A stretch of DNA of 64,000 nt, from positions 62,001 through 126,000 of the forward strand of contig JAFTCJ010000025.1 in NCBI GenBank assembly GCA_017454765.1, read 5' to 3'. The position numbers were made by a program, and so were the translations under genes. The stretch is from Erysipelotrichaceae bacterium (lineage in GTDB: Bacteria; Bacillota_I; Bacilli_A; Erysipelotrichales; Erysipelotrichaceae). The notes beneath the pieces are model-generated. The model was not told where the DNA came from, did not search any database, and saw only the letters and a program-made list of their open reading frames with translations. Below are positions 43,410-51,492 of the stretch, piece by piece. Numbering within the stretch: the stretch's first letter is position 1; each line of letters opens with the position of its first letter.

Positions 43410-43741
43410 TCAATTCTCATTCATCATTTCCAGTAATTCCGGAACATCATCTTTCAAAGTTGAGAATACAATGTTAAGGTCAACAACGCCATAATCATGT
43501 ACGATCTTGTTTCTCAATCCGTAAATCGCTGTCCAGGGAACAGATGGTCTGTTCTCCTTGTATTCATCACTCAGCTTTTTTGTGTTTTCTGAGATCTGAA
43601 TTAAGCGAAACAACATAGAATCAAGAAGCACTTCATTTTGGCTCAATTTTTAATATCAATCTCTTTTGTGTGTTCCACAATAAACGATAGATCTTTGCTT
43701 ATTTTCGCAACATAATAAGCATCATTTTTAGTATTATCCAT
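43410..43741 (-). pseudogene. HepT-like HEPN toxin with one-base frameshift
   Basis: Translation from the ATG at 43741 gives 32 residues (MDNTKNDAYYVAKISKDL...) and stops at TGA 43643-43645. The remaining 78 codons continue in another frame and contain the HepT body, including FRLIQISENTKKL and the RX4HXY motif RNKIVHDY. Restoring one A in the five-A run (43647-43651) rejoins both parts into a standard 110-residue HepT. The ATG overlaps the MntA stop, as in intact pairs. Either the toxin is inactivated, the run is phase-variable, or the base was lost in sequencing. Confidence 0.82.
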
Positions 43742-44207
43742 AAATCCGAATCCCTTCTTTTAATACATTGTTCAACAGCTCCTCGTTATTCAGAAGCTGT
43801 TTATAATCAAGCAGATCAACATTCTTTTGAAGTCTTTCCCTTAATAGCTCCGTAATCTCAAAAAACTTCAGTCCCTTTGCTTTCGTAGAAATCAGAAGAT
43901 CTACATCGCTTGATCCGCCTGCTTTTCCTTTTGCGTATGATCCAAACAGATAACAGTAATCCACATCATATTCTTTGAAAACCTTAGAACATATCTCGGT
44001 GATTTCTTCTATGGAAAGAACCCCGTGTTCTTCATCGATCGCTTCTATTTTTTCCAGTTCCTGAATCAGAAAACGGTATTTGAAAGAGTCTGTCTTTCTT
44101 TGATCATTTTCATATGAAATATAAGACCTCAGTGATACTCCGATTCTTTCAGCTGCTTCTTTCTGTGTCAGATGTTTTGAGATGCGAAGTGTTTTCAGAT
44201 CTGTCAT
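43734..44207 (-). CDS. MntA-like nucleotidyltransferase antitoxin with N-terminal XRE domain
   Basis: 157 residues. An N-terminal Cro/C1 helix-turn-helix (LTQKEAAERIGVSLRSYISYE, about 10-30) is followed by a minimal nucleotidyltransferase domain with GS-x10-DxD (GSYAKGKAGGSSDVD). MntA antitoxins AMPylate the Tyr of HepT. The extra DNA-binding domain would allow direct autoregulation, and two operator-like dyads lie in the promoter. The ATG at 44207 has GGAGG nine bases upstream; an ATG six bases earlier is too close. Confidence 0.9.
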   Translation of the reverse strand: MTDLKTLRISKHLTQKEAAERIGVSLRSYISYENDQRKTDSFKYRFLIQELEKIEAIDEEHGVLSIEEITEICSKVFKEYDVDYCYLFGSYAKGKAGGSSDVDLLISTKAKGLKFFEITELLRERLQKNVDLLDYKQLLNNEELLNNVLKEGIRIYG

Positions 44208-44229
44208 TTGCATATTCCTCCACATCATT

Positions 44230-44258
44230 ATTATGCAATATTTGCATATCTAATTCAA
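44230..44258 (-). promoter_or_regulatory. Promoter of the MntA-HepT pair
   Basis: TTGAAT (44253-44258), 17-base spacer, CATAAT (44230-44235) on the minus strand. The operator at 44234-44246 overlaps the -10 box and spacer. Confidence 0.55.
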
Positions 44259-44279
44259 TTTATATATGCAATTTTTGCA
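44234..44279. promoter_or_regulatory. Paired operators for the XRE-MntA protein
   Basis: Two copies of TGCAA-N3-TTGCA at 44234-44246 and 44267-44279, centres 33 bases apart (about three helical turns), and a left half-site TGCAA at 44300. One overlaps the -10 box and the other lies upstream of the -35, the classic arrangement for cooperative autorepression. Confidence 0.65.
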
Positions 44280-44305
44280 CATTTTCATTTTATAAAATAT
44301 GCAAA

Positions 44306-45250
44306 TCACCTGTGAATATACAGTCTGCTCTGATCAGGTTCTCCGTCCCCCTGCACCATACAGAAGAATTCCCAGCCGTATCTCTCATAGAAACCTGTAT
44401 GGTCTGTGACCAGGTAAACAGGCGTGATTCCTTTTGCCCTCAGATCCTCAACAGCCAGATTCAGCAGACGACCGGCAATGCCCATTCCCCGGTATTCCTT
44501 TTCCGTATATACCGCACAGATGTTCGGGCTCAGATCTTTCCGGTCATGAAAATCATTGTCGATGACGCCCAGTCCGCTGATGATCCTGTCACCTTCCGTG
44601 CACAGATACCAGCCGTATTCCGTTTCCTGATCCAGATAGGCTTCCATGCATTCAAGATAGGCTTCTTTTTCCACGCCCCATTTCTGATGAAACCATTCTG
44701 CTGCCGCTTCCTTCAGTTCGGGCTTTTCTCTCAATGAGAAAAAGGAATGATCGCTCAATGAATCCAGATACGCTTCTGCCTCTTCACGGGTCTTGAACAT
44801 GATGACCTTTCTGTCAGGATATTTCTTTAACAGATCCATCAGTTTCACCCGGTCTTCTGATTTGTATTTCTTAACCTGTTTCACAAGCTCCGGATCCAGT
44901 TCTTCTTCTGTCCAGGGGATATCGCTACGCACGATTCCGACACGTTTTCTGATCCCTTCCATGCAGACCTCTTCATCAAGATCCAGGATGATGATCGTAT
45001 CACAGGCTCTGATCCTTGGTTCGTAGGTTCTGCTGTAGCTGCCGTCTATGATCCATTCATCCTGATCCAGGATCTCTTTCAGCCTTTCATCAAACTCATC
45101 TCTGCTGATGTTTGTTCTGTCAGGCTTCCACCAGATCTGATCCAGATGATAAAGAGGCATTTGAGTTAAAGCGTGCAGTCTTTTTGAAAATGTGCTCTTT
45201 CCGCTTCCGGGACAGCCCAGCACGATGATCTTCTTATTCTCTGTTTTCAT
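44306..45250 (-). CDS. P-loop kinase-like domain fused to GNAT acetyltransferase
   Basis: 314 residues. The N-terminal domain (about 1-165) resembles the adenylate-kinase-like 'DNA topology modulation' (FlaR) family: LGCPGSGKSTFSKRL Walker A, YHLDQIWWKPD and IIDGSYSRTYEPRI. The C-terminal domain (about 170-314) is a GNAT with YRGMGIAGRLLNLAV. Both domains look intact. Alternative start TTG at 45262 has a better-placed AAGGA. It overlaps the NUDIX gene end. Substrates unknown. Confidence 0.82.
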   Translation of the reverse strand: MKTENKKIIVLGCPGSGKSTFSKRLHALTQMPLYHLDQIWWKPDRTNISRDEFDERLKEILDQDEWIIDGSYSRTYEPRIRACDTIIILDLDEEVCMEGIRKRVGIVRSDIPWTEEELDPELVKQVKKYKSEDRVKLMDLLKKYPDRKVIMFKTREEAEAYLDSLSDHSFFSLREKPELKEAAAEWFHQKWGVEKEAYLECMEAYLDQETEYGWYLCTEGDRIISGLGVIDNDFHDRKDLSPNICAVYTEKEYRGMGIAGRLLNLAVEDLRAKGITPVYLVTDHTGFYERYGWEFFCMVQGDGEPDQSRLYIHR

Positions 45251-45734
45251 ATCCTGATCCAAGTATTTCCTTCAAAGCCATGTATTCGCGTTCATAGATG
45301 CCGCGTTTCATTTCATCCGTCTGCGCATAGTCATTGTGTTTTGAGAAGATCTCCATACATTCAGACACAGGGATCCACATTGATTTCATCCCGGCTCTTT
45401 TTTCAACTTCCGTCAGTCTGCTGCCGGAAACGGCGATGATCTCTCCCGAAAAATAATATGTCGCATATTTCCAGTTTTCATAATATTCATCGATCTCCAG
45501 AAGACAATCCGAAGGCATGATCAGATAGCCTGTCTCTTCAGCCGTCTCCCGGATGACGCATTGTCTCTCGGTCTCGTTTTCTTCCGCGCCTCCTCCCGGA
45601 AGCATCCACACATCATGTTTCTTCATGTGTGTCAGAAGGATCTTTCCATCCTGAATGATGATGGATCTGCAGGCTCTTCTGATGCGGTCCCAGGAGCCGT
45701 AATAATTGTTGCCGATGATATCGATCGTCTTCAT
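45234..45734 (-). CDS. NUDIX hydrolase
   Basis: 166 residues. The NUDIX box GGGAEENETERQCVIRETAE... follows the G-x5-E-x7-RE-x2-EE pattern near residues 50-72. It hydrolyses a nucleoside diphosphate derivative. The ATG at 45734 follows AAGGA by nine bases; an ATG nine bases earlier has no spacing. The gene overlaps GNAT genes on both sides. Confidence 0.9.
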   Translation of the reverse strand: MKTIDIIGNNYYGSWDRIRRACRSIIIQDGKILLTHMKKHDVWMLPGGGAEENETERQCVIRETAEETGYLIMPSDCLLEIDEYYENWKYATYYFSGEIIAVSGSRLTEVEKRAGMKSMWIPVSECMEIFSKHNDYAQTDEMKRGIYEREYMALKEILGSGYENRE

Positions 45735-45739
45735 CGTCT

Positions 45740-46165
45740 TCATTCCTTCTTCAGTCTGCGGAAATAATGACTGATCGGATATTCACCGAGATCCTTCGTC
45801 ATTCCGATACTCTGATAAAACGCATTGGACACTTCATCGCCCTCATCCGTGATCAGCAGAAACTGTCTGGCGTCGGGATACTTTTCCGAAGCTCTTCTCA
45901 TCAGTTCCCTGCCGATGCCCTGTCTCTGATATAAAGGTCTCACAACAAGGTCCTGTACATAAAGGATGAATTCACTGTCGCCGACACATCTCACAAAACC
46001 GACCAGTCTGTCCTCATCAAAAGCACCGAGGATAAACTGGGAATGATCAAAAGCACGGACCAGTCTGTCCCTGTCTTTCAGATATTCTCTCCATTCACTC
46101 TCTTCATAGATCTGATAAACTTCATCGATCAATTCAGAACCAAATTCTCTGTATTCAATCATCAT
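45740..46165 (-). CDS. GNAT-family N-acetyltransferase
   Basis: 141 residues. VRPLYQRQGIGRELMRRA (about 75-92) is motif A; LLITDEGDEVSNAFYQSIGM is the usual C-terminal part. Substrate unknown. Overlaps its neighbours by a few bases on both sides, so it is part of one transcript with the YdeI, NUDIX and fusion genes. Confidence 0.9.
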   Translation of the reverse strand: MMIEYREFGSELIDEVYQIYEESEWREYLKDRDRLVRAFDHSQFILGAFDEDRLVGFVRCVGDSEFILYVQDLVVRPLYQRQGIGRELMRRASEKYPDARQFLLITDEGDEVSNAFYQSIGMTKDLGEYPISHYFRRLKKE

Positions 46166-46743
46166 TCATACCTTCCATCAGACTGCTGATAGTATTTCTC
46201 GATCCCGCCGTATCCTCTGATCAGTTTTCCCTTTCGTGTTTTCTCAACAAAACTGTTCAGCCGTTTCTGAAATTCTTCCGGGCGTTTTCTGGCGGCTTCG
46301 ATATAAGCTACACGAATGCGTTTATAAGACTCCGAGAACTTCTGATAATTCTCCCAGACAATCTCATCTTGTTTCAGTACATCGATGATATCCCCGGGAA
46401 ATTCAAACGGGGCTTTGATCACAGGAAGGATCTGTTCCCTGACCCTGGGATGGATCAGCCCCTGACTATCCAGCCAGATCAGTCTTTCAATGTTAGGCTG
46501 GGAATAGGGACTTCCTTTTCTTCTTGGTGTGAAACGCTGTGCCCGATGGAATTCATCGGTATGTCTGATCGTGGAGTCGATCCAGCCGAAACACAGTGCT
46601 TCCTCTACTGCGTCATTATATGACAGACTCTCCTGTCCGGATCCTTTCATCGGAAATACGAACCAGATCTCCTTTTCCGTTGCAAAGTGTTCTTCAAGAT
46701 AACTACGCCACTTGTTTCTGTCGCTTGTATAAAATGTTTTCAT
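46162..46743 (-). CDS. YdeI/OmpD-associated family protein
   Basis: 193 residues. EALCFGWIDSTIRHTDEFHR and QRFTPRRKGSPYSQPN are family signatures; relatives are linked to protection against antimicrobial peptides or bacteriocins, with no known enzyme activity. Packed in the accessory operon directly downstream of the RlmD-GNAT gene. Confidence 0.88.
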   Translation of the reverse strand: MKTFYTSDRNKWRSYLEEHFATEKEIWFVFPMKGSGQESLSYNDAVEEALCFGWIDSTIRHTDEFHRAQRFTPRRKGSPYSQPNIERLIWLDSQGLIHPRVREQILPVIKAPFEFPGDIIDVLKQDEIVWENYQKFSESYKRIRVAYIEAARKRPEEFQKRLNSFVEKTRKGKLIRGYGGIEKYYQQSDGRYE

Positions 46744-46746
46744 AGA

Positions 46747-48579
46747 TCAGAAAGTCCTGAGACCCGGGACATATTCCATACAGACATGTTCATCTGTACG
46801 GTCGTATTCACGGAATCCGCATTTTTCATAGACGTGGATCGCCCTGTTATTATAAGGCTTGGCTCTCAGACAGACTCTTTTCAGTCCCAGCTGATTCAGT
46901 CCGTAATCCGTCATGGCCGAAACCGCTTCGGTCCCGAATCCGGATTCCTGCTTCCTTGCCGTGATGGCGATCCCGAGTTCGCCTTCAGAATCATGGATAT
47001 CCATCATTTCGATGTTGCCGATGAATTCGCCGTTTTTCTTATCGATCATGGAAAAGACGACGGCTTTCTCATCCAGTTTTTTCTGAACCCACTGTCTTTC
47101 CTGTTCCTCTGTATATGACTTATTTTTGCTGCCGATGAACCTGTTGACGTTTTCATAATCATTCACCATATCAAGATAATCCCTGACCAGGGTTTCTGAT
47201 ACTTCGACATAACTGATGTTTTCTGATTCAAAGATCTGTTTCATAGATGTCATTCCTCTGTTGTGTTTCTTCTTCCTGCTGCTTCTTGTAAGCAGACATA
47301 CGGCCTCCACCAAAGGGGTGTTCGGAAACATGTCGTAGCCTCTGATGTGGTCGATGTGATACTTCTCCTGCAGGACTCCAAGGTCCTTTCCCAGCGTGGA
47401 AGGATTGCAGGAGACGTAGATGATCTGAGATATCTTTGTCTTCAGCAGTGTTTCCAGCATTTCCTCATCCAGTCCGCTGCGGGGCGGATCCACGATCAGG
47501 ACATCGATCTCTTCTTTCTTTGCAATCTTTCTCAAAGCTTTGGATGCATCGTCACAGACAAATGCCAGATGATTGAAATGATTGATCTTCGCATTCTCTC
47601 TGGCATCCTTCACGGCCCTGTCGATCACCTCGATACCGATCAGTCTCTCCGCCTTGTCATGAAGGTAAAGAGAGATCGCACCGATACCGCAGTAGGCTTC
47701 CACGATCAGCGATTTCTTTCCTTCGATCAGCCCGGAAACATCACGATAGATCTTCTCTGCCTGATCCTTGTTGAGCTGGAAGAAAGCCTGTGGACTTAAA
47801 CGAAGCCGATATCCCCCGGCATCTGTTTCGATCTTGCCGTTTCCGTATAAGAGTTTCAGATGTTCCGGCATCAGCTGTACGGGGTTCCTGTGGGTGTTGA
47901 TGCCCTGACAGATACTGCATAGACCTTTTATCTGTTTGAGATCATCGACCAGTTCCGAGATATCGTCATTGCCTGTGATGATGACGGCCTGATACTGATT
48001 CTCAAATCCTCTGATCACCAGCTGCCGGATGCCGCTTTTCTGCTTATGGACATAGGCATGACAATGATGTCTGTTTAAAACCTTTAAGATCTGTTTCCTG
48101 ATTTCTTCGATCCGCTCATCATGAACGGGACAGTCTTCGATCAGCGCCGGATGATTGGAACCCTGTTTGTATAAGGCGCTGACGAGTCTGCCGTCATGTT
48201 CAATGACCGGGAGATTGCACTTGTTGCGGTAACCGAAAAGTTTCCCACTGGGGACAATATCATCGATCTCATCTTCATAGGATGCATATTTATACAAAGC
48301 GTCCTGCAGCAGCTGTTTCTTGATCTTCAGCTGTCCTTCATAGTTCAAAGCGATCAGCGTACAGCCTCCGCATTTTCTGTCGTGCCGACATACTGACCGG
48401 ATACGGTCAGGACTTTTCTGACAGATTTTTTTCAGAGTCCCTCGGCAGTGTCTTCCTTCATCGACGATGTCGCATTCTACTGTTTCCCCGGGGAAACAGC
48501 CCTCGACGAAAACCGGTTTTCTTTTGCAGAAACCGATCCCTTCACCGTTGATGCCTGCTTTCTTGATCTCCAGCTTCAT
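46747..48579 (-). CDS. RlmD/RlmCD-type 23S rRNA (uracil-5)-methyltransferase fused to a GNAT domain
   Basis: 610 residues. Residues about 1-445 are a complete RlmD-type enzyme: TRAM-like N-terminus, iron-sulfur cysteines in CRHDRKCGGC, SAM loop AYCGIGAISLY and catalytic Cys in YVSCNPST. A basic linker RSSRKKKHNRG follows, then a RimJ-like GNAT domain (about 460-610) with KQESGFGTEAVSAM. Normal RlmD ends at the linker. An AGAGGA with nine-base spacing precedes an internal ATG at the start of the GNAT part, which suggests two genes joined by loss of a stop codon. Separate GNAT synthesis is still possible. Confidence 0.9.
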   Translation of the reverse strand: MKLEIKKAGINGEGIGFCKRKPVFVEGCFPGETVECDIVDEGRHCRGTLKKICQKSPDRIRSVCRHDRKCGGCTLIALNYEGQLKIKKQLLQDALYKYASYEDEIDDIVPSGKLFGYRNKCNLPVIEHDGRLVSALYKQGSNHPALIEDCPVHDERIEEIRKQILKVLNRHHCHAYVHKQKSGIRQLVIRGFENQYQAVIITGNDDISELVDDLKQIKGLCSICQGINTHRNPVQLMPEHLKLLYGNGKIETDAGGYRLRLSPQAFFQLNKDQAEKIYRDVSGLIEGKKSLIVEAYCGIGAISLYLHDKAERLIGIEVIDRAVKDARENAKINHFNHLAFVCDDASKALRKIAKKEEIDVLIVDPPRSGLDEEMLETLLKTKISQIIYVSCNPSTLGKDLGVLQEKYHIDHIRGYDMFPNTPLVEAVCLLTRSSRKKKHNRGMTSMKQIFESENISYVEVSETLVRDYLDMVNDYENVNRFIGSKNKSYTEEQERQWVQKKLDEKAVVFSMIDKKNGEFIGNIEMMDIHDSEGELGIAITARKQESGFGTEAVSAMTDYGLNQLGLKRVCLRAKPYNNRAIHVYEKCGFREYDRTDEHVCMEYVPGLRTF

Positions 48580-48606
48580 ATACTCTATATTGTATCAGCT
48601 AAAGAA

Positions 48607-48626
48607 AAGACGGTGTGCACCGTCTT
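48607..48626 (-). terminator. Terminator of the galactitol-type PTS operon
   Basis: AAGACGGTG and CACCGTCTT (nine pairs, two-base loop region) followed by TTCTTT on the minus strand. Confidence 0.7.
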
Positions 48627-48629
48627 ATC

Positions 48630-49247
48630 CTATTTCTTGAGCAGTTTTGCTTTATGCTGATCTGCGAGATTGTAGTACTTCTTTGCTTCCTGCTGGATGC
48701 CTTTGTTTTCATACATTTTGGCGATCAGTTTCTCCCTGGCAGGAAGATCTTCCCTGGAAGTCCTTTTCAGCGAAGCCAGAGCTTCATCCAGATACTGATG
48801 GCCTCCCTTGATGTAGGCATCATAGGTCATGTCGATATCTTTCTTGTTCTGATAGACATTGAAGACCGAAAGCTTTTCATAATACTCCTTGGCATCCTGC
48901 TTCCTGTTGCGGTCGATGTAGTAGTAGAAGATCTTGGGATAGATCTTTTTCTTCTGTGAATCCTTGAGATCCATCTCGCTGAATCTTCTGATCGACGCAT
49001 CCATCCTGTCGTAGTCTCTTCTGATCTCGGCGACATTGTAGCGGATCAGTTCGACATCGAAGTCATTCAGCGTTTTTGCAACGACTGTTTTTCTGATCGC
49101 TTCAAACTGTTCCTCGTCACCTTCAAAGGCCGCCTGTATCAATTTGTTGGAGACAGATCTCCGGCAGATGAAGAAAAGCAGTTCAGCCAATAAAACGATG
49201 TCGGCAAGTACGACACCGATGAATACCAGCAGATCCATGCGGTTCAT
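48630..49247 (-). CDS. Membrane-anchored helical-repeat (TPR-like) protein
   Basis: 205 residues: one N-terminal helix (about 6-26), then charged helical repeats (IYPKIFYYYIDRNRKQDAKEYYEKL, AREKLIAKMYENKGIQQEAKKYYNLAD) of TPR-like pattern. Probably a cytoplasmic scaffold anchored in the membrane. Last gene of the galactitol-type PTS operon, overlapping the zinc-ribbon gene by four bases. Function unknown. Confidence 0.75.
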   Translation of the reverse strand: MNRMDLLVFIGVVLADIVLLAELLFFICRRSVSNKLIQAAFEGDEEQFEAIRKTVVAKTLNDFDVELIRYNVAEIRRDYDRMDASIRRFSEMDLKDSQKKKIYPKIFYYYIDRNRKQDAKEYYEKLSVFNVYQNKKDIDMTYDAYIKGGHQYLDEALASLKRTSREDLPAREKLIAKMYENKGIQQEAKKYYNLADQHKAKLLKK

Positions 49248-49651
49248 GACCGGCCTCCAAAGGTCATCGCCAGAAAAGCCAGTGATATGACTATGATGAG
49301 CCCGCCGGCGATCCTGACGGCTCTGTCAGCTTTCCTGATCGGATATCTGGTGAAAGTGATGAAGCTCTGGAAGATGTAAGGATACAAGACCAGGGCAAGG
49401 CCCGCAATGATCATGCCCAGATACATCGGTACCAGTTTGTAAGTTCCGGAAAACACGAAGGTGGACAGGATGAAACCGATGCTTCCGCAGAAGATCATGA
49501 TGTAGCTCTTGTTCTTGTACTGCATGTCTTTCTCCAGGTAGTCTCTGACCTGTTTCTTACATTCGTTGCAGCAGACATCAAACGTACCGTTGGATACGTT
49601 GATCTTGCTGCCGCCTTCCGTATACTCTTTTCCGCAGTAAACGCACTTCAT
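49244..49651 (-). CDS. Membrane protein with N-terminal zinc ribbon
   Basis: 135 residues. C3, C6, C27, C28 and C31 form a zinc-ribbon-like site; about three membrane segments follow (48-66, 72-94, 110-130). Function unknown. It overlaps the FucA-like gene stop by one base and the TPR-like gene start by four, so it is translationally tied to the PTS operon. Confidence 0.75.
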   Translation of the reverse strand: MKCVYCGKEYTEGGSKINVSNGTFDVCCNECKKQVRDYLEKDMQYKNKSYIMIFCGSIGFILSTFVFSGTYKLVPMYLGMIIAGLALVLYPYIFQSFITFTRYPIRKADRAVRIAGGLIIVISLAFLAMTFGGRS

Positions 49652-50295
49652 TATTTTTTCCTGTAATCTCCGAAGCCGGCTCTGACGACATCCATTTCCT
49701 CGTCAGTCAGCAGGATAGGCTCTCTTCCCGCAACACGGCAGTTGTAGTAGAGATGGCAGCAGAATTCGATCTGTTCGGCAACGTCCATCGCATAAGACAG
49801 TGTCTTTCCTGTGGAAAGCAGACCGTGGTTGCCTAAGATGCAGGCTCTGTTGTCGCCCATCGCATTGATGGCAGCTTCTGCCAGATCATAGGTGCCGAAC
49901 TGGACATAAGGAATGTAAGGCACTTCGCTTCCGGAGTAAGCCACCAGATAATGCAGCTGCGGAACGCTCCAGCCCAGACATGCCAGGGTCGTCGCATAGA
50001 CCGAGTGGGTATGGACGACGGCATTGATGTTGTTCTTCCTCTGATAGAAGATCCTGTGCATATCGACTTCGCTGGACGGTTTCTTGTCGCCTTCGACGAT
50101 GGTTCCGTCCGGTCTTAAAATGACACAGTCTTCCGGTGAAGTCTTGTAATAATCAAATCCGGAAGGTGTGATCGCAAACAGATCCAGTTCCCTGTTATAT
50201 ACGGAAATGTTTCCGAAGGTACCTACCGTCAGCTGACGGTCGACCATGATCTTGCCGTATTTGACGATCTCTTCTCTTTCTTCTCGCAGTAACAT
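49651..50295 (-). CDS. Class II aldolase, L-fuculose-1-phosphate aldolase-like
   Basis: 214 residues of the class II aldolase/adducin family. The catalytic Glu is E76 in KPSSEVD, as in FucA; zinc ligands are H95 and H97 (HTHSVYAT) and a third His in GNHGLLSTG. It should split a ketose-1-phosphate into DHAP and a short aldehyde. It differs from the AraD-like protein at 58242, which has Asp at the same position. Member of the galactitol-type PTS operon after the hydroxyacid dehydrogenase gene. Confidence 0.88.
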   Translation of the reverse strand: MLLREEREEIVKYGKIMVDRQLTVGTFGNISVYNRELDLFAITPSGFDYYKTSPEDCVILRPDGTIVEGDKKPSSEVDMHRIFYQRKNNINAVVHTHSVYATTLACLGWSVPQLHYLVAYSGSEVPYIPYVQFGTYDLAEAAINAMGDNRACILGNHGLLSTGKTLSYAMDVAEQIEFCCHLYYNCRVAGREPILLTDEEMDVVRAGFGDYRKK

Positions 50296-50313
50296 GTTTC
50301 TTCCCCCTTGTTA

Positions 50314-51402
50314 TTACTCTATCGTGATCTTTCTGAAGTTGACGATCCTGTCGGTGACGCCCTTTTCGATGATCTCATCGATATCCCTTGCCAGGATATA
50401 AGGTGACAGAGCGATCGAATCCAGAGTCGTGCCTGCCAGATGCGATGTCAGTAAGACGTTCTCCCTGTGCAAAAGCGGATAATCCTCGCCCAGCGGCTCC
50501 CTGTCAAAGACATCCAGGGCAGCGCCCTTGATCAGACCCTGATCGAGCGCCTCGACCAGTGCTTCATAATCCAGTATACCGCCTCTGGCGGAGTTGATGA
50601 AATAGGCATCCTTCCTCATCTTCTTGAAATGTTCCAGTCGGAACCACTTTTCTGTGGCCGGAACATATCTTAAGTGCAGGGAAACGATGTCTGCCGTACC
50701 TAACAGATAATCCAGGTCCGTGACATATTCCACATCGCCTAATCCTTTTTTCACTAAAGAATCATAGGTGACGAATTGATCATATACCATGGTATGGACA
50801 CCTAAGGCCAGCAGTTTCTTCACGACGACACAGCCGATATTGCCCATGCCGATGACACCGACCTTGGAATTGCCCAGTGTTTTCTGAATCGAAGAGTTGT
50901 AGTATTCCCTCTTCCATTTGCCTTCCTGCAGAAGGTTGTGAGACAGAGTGATGTCTCTTGTCAGATCTATCATCAGTCCGATCACGAACTCTCCGACGGA
51001 ATCGGCGTTGCGGATACAGTTGACGACCGGAATGTTTCTTGAAGTGGCTGCATCGACATTGATGTGTTCGACACCGCCGCGGTTTGTCATAATCAGTTTC
51101 AGGTGTTCTGCCTTTTCGATCAGTTTTTCGGGAACCGGGCAGAAGTGTACCATCAGTACATCGGCGTCCCTGATCAGTTCATAAGCTTCCTGAGGGATCT
51201 CGACATCCTCGGGATGTCCGGTCTCTATCTTGAGCTGCAGTTCGGGAAAGTCTTCCTTGTTTTCAGGACCGAAAAACAATGTATCGATCTTGCCGCAGTT
51301 GATCTTGCTTTTTTTCACGGCATCGATCATGACCTCGATGTCGACATTGGCATCGGTGATCAGCAGGATGTTCTGGGGATTGAGCGTTAGTTCTTTCAAC
51401 AT
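50314..51402 (-). CDS. D-isomer-specific 2-hydroxyacid dehydrogenase
   Basis: 362 residues of the SerA/hydroxyacid dehydrogenase family. The NAD loop is GVIGMGNIGCVVV; catalytic residues are the Arg in NSARGG, the following Glu and the His in SHLAG. TNRGGVEHINVDAA is the substrate-side signature. No ACT regulatory domain. Its substrate is unknown; it sits between PTS IIC and a FucA-like aldolase, so it may reduce or oxidise an acid made from the imported polyol. Its leader contains competing hairpins. Confidence 0.86.
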   Translation of the reverse strand: MLKELTLNPQNILLITDANVDIEVMIDAVKKSKINCGKIDTLFFGPENKEDFPELQLKIETGHPEDVEIPQEAYELIRDADVLMVHFCPVPEKLIEKAEHLKLIMTNRGGVEHINVDAATSRNIPVVNCIRNADSVGEFVIGLMIDLTRDITLSHNLLQEGKWKREYYNSSIQKTLGNSKVGVIGMGNIGCVVVKKLLALGVHTMVYDQFVTYDSLVKKGLGDVEYVTDLDYLLGTADIVSLHLRYVPATEKWFRLEHFKKMRKDAYFINSARGGILDYEALVEALDQGLIKGAALDVFDREPLGEDYPLLHRENVLLTSHLAGTTLDSIALSPYILARDIDEIIEKGVTDRIVNFRKITIE

Positions 51403-51409
51403 AATAAAT

Positions 51410-51455
51410 ATAGCCTTTCTTTAAAAAGGCTATTGGCTATAAATAGCCAATAGCC
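51410..51455 (-). promoter_or_regulatory. Competing hairpins before the hydroxyacid dehydrogenase gene
   Basis: On the minus strand GGCTATTGGCTA/TAGCCAATAGCC (51428-51455) forms a 12-pair stem followed by TTTTTAAAG, a terminator. Its 3' arm ATAGCC can instead pair with GGCTAT at 51410-51415, which overlaps the ribosome site region AAAGAAAGG. The two structures exclude each other, as in attenuators or riboregulators. Confidence 0.6.
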
Positions 51456-51492
51456 CTTATATCACTCTTGTGTTTACCAGGATAATAACAGC

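Noticed and set aside
43643..43651. Programmed -1 frameshift to make HepT
   Set aside because: The run is only five A and does not form a standard slippery heptamer in the zero frame; no downstream stem-loop is obvious. Mutation or sequencing error is simpler.
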